Positions 56,879 to 57,335 of a stretch of DNA of 57,335 nucleotides are shown piece by piece. The DNA lies in contig NZ_KB902290.1 of assembly GCF_000379485.1 (NCBI RefSeq), positions 1-57,335 on the forward strand, in the 5' to 3' direction. A program made the translations under genes and the position numbers. The stretch's first letter is position 1. The number at the start of each line of letters is the position of its first letter. The notes under the pieces are model-generated. The model saw only the letters and a program-made list of their open reading frames with translations, was not told the origin of the DNA and searched no databases. The stretch is from Wenxinia marina DSM 24838. Its GTDB lineage: Bacteria > Pseudomonadota > Alphaproteobacteria > Rhodobacterales > Rhodobacteraceae.

Positions 56879-57335
56879 ATGCCGGATCAGGCAACCAATA
56901 CAGACATCGAGGACGTGCTGTCCTCGATCCGCAGGCTCGTCACGATGGGGGACCGGGCACAGCCGGCCCCCGCCAACCGGGCGGAGTCCGGGGCGCTGGT
57001 CCTGACGCCCGCGCTGCGAATCGCGCGCGATGCGTCCGTTCCGCCGCAGATGGAAACGGACGACGCGGCCGGGGGGGCGGACGGCGAAGCGGCTGACGAT
57101 GTGCCCGAAGCCGGCGTAGCCACGGCGGCGGCCGATCCGGCCGACGAGGCGAAGCCGCTCTCCCTCGGGCCGTTCGCGGCCGACGATGGCGCGGACGACG
57201 AGGACGACGCACCCGCGATGCCGCCCGCCGCGACGCTGGGCCTGCCCGACCGGTCGATGCTCGAGGCGACCATCGCCGAGCTGGAGGCCGCCGTGACCCG
57301 CCAGGTCCAGGACTGGGAACCGGACGGCAGCGAGG
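56879..57335 (+). CDS. PopZ/DUF2497-like protein, N-terminal part (cut by window edge)
   Basis: An open frame of 152 codons from ATG 56879 to the window end without a stop. The N-terminus MPDQATNTDIEDVLSSIRRLV has the DIEDVLSSIRRLV helix of the alphaproteobacterial DUF2497/PopZ-like family, followed by a long acidic, Pro/Ala-rich linker (about residues 30-120) and the start of a second helix (MLEATIAELEAAVTRQVQDWE). PopZ organises the cell pole; whether this protein does so is not known. GGCAGGTG upstream is a weak ribosome site. The position after tolC fits Rhodobacterales gene order. Confidence 0.8.
   Translation, partial: MPDQATNTDIEDVLSSIRRLVTMGDRAQPAPANRAESGALVLTPALRIARDASVPPQMETDDAAGGADGEAADDVPEAGVATAAADPADEAKPLSLGPFAADDGADDEDDAPAMPPAATLGLPDRSMLEATIAELEAAVTRQVQDWEPDGSE

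Overview
The window is very GC-rich alphaproteobacterial DNA, most likely from the Rhodobacterales. Three things suggest this: the right end carries a pcm - tolC-family - PopZ/DUF2497-like gene order next to a tRNA-Cys gene; an intergenic block of the GGGGCAGCGCCCC type often seen in that order lies at 51330-51400; and tight overlapping operons alternate with GC-rich palindromic repeats. The species cannot be named from the sequence.

About 1-50.5 kb is an accessory catabolic region for aromatic and related cyclic acids, read mostly as short operons with their own regulators. It opens with the cut-off 3' end of an IS110-type transposase. 0.4-2.8 kb: SDR, alpha/beta hydrolase, FCD-type GntR. 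2.9-7.3 kb: a tightly packed operon of SDR, FMN reductase, gentisate 1,2-dioxygenase, FAH-family hydrolase and a RibB with a degenerate RibA-like tail. It is followed by an IclR regulator and a first ThDP enzyme. 10.0-10.6 kb: a repeat array. 10.6-14.4 kb: amidohydrolase, small protein, Rieske ferredoxin, divergent IclR, thioesterase. 14.6-20.8 kb (minus strand): enoyl-CoA hydratase, orphan molybdenum hydroxylase large subunit, alpha/beta hydrolase, two luciferase-like monooxygenases. 21.1-27.1 kb: a mandelate-type set of two ThDP enzymes, an FMN-dependent (S)-2-hydroxyacid dehydrogenase and an FAD-dependent D-hydroxyacid dehydrogenase. 27.4-34.1 kb (minus): a hydroxycinnamate module of NDP-forming acyl-CoA synthetase, aldehyde dehydrogenase, feruloyl-CoA hydratase/lyase and a fused double acyl-CoA dehydrogenase. 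34.1-38.4 kb: SDR and a divergent TctCBA importer. 38.5-41.5 kb: second hydratase/lyase, divergent MarR regulator, UbiD decarboxylase. 41.9-49.6 kb (minus): VOC protein, second UbiD, fused TRAP permease, TAXI binding protein, hydrolase, 3-hydroxybenzoate 6-hydroxylase-like enzyme. A divergent LuxR-type regulator follows.

From about 50.7 kb the content turns to ordinary housekeeping genes: DUF2390, an MFS exporter, glutathione peroxidase, a histone-deacetylase-like protein, tRNA-Cys, pcm, a TolC-like protein and the start of a PopZ-like protein.

How the parts may fit (inference): hydroxycinnamates and mandelates would be trimmed to aromatic aldehydes and acids, UbiD enzymes would remove carboxylates, and a flavin hydroxylase would give gentisate, which the 3-7 kb operon cleaves. 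Two uptake systems (TctABC and TAXI-TRAP) would bring in carboxylates. Flavin supply (FMN reductase, RibB-type enzyme) sits in the ring-cleavage operon, and the region encodes several flavin-dependent enzymes. The most interesting non-coding signals are a MarR-type palindrome shared by the ferulate operon and the marR/ech2 promoter (there overlapping an unusual CTG start), two copies of a 271-272 bp element with 32-bp inverted repeats, and a 220-bp tandem repeat of REP-like hairpins.
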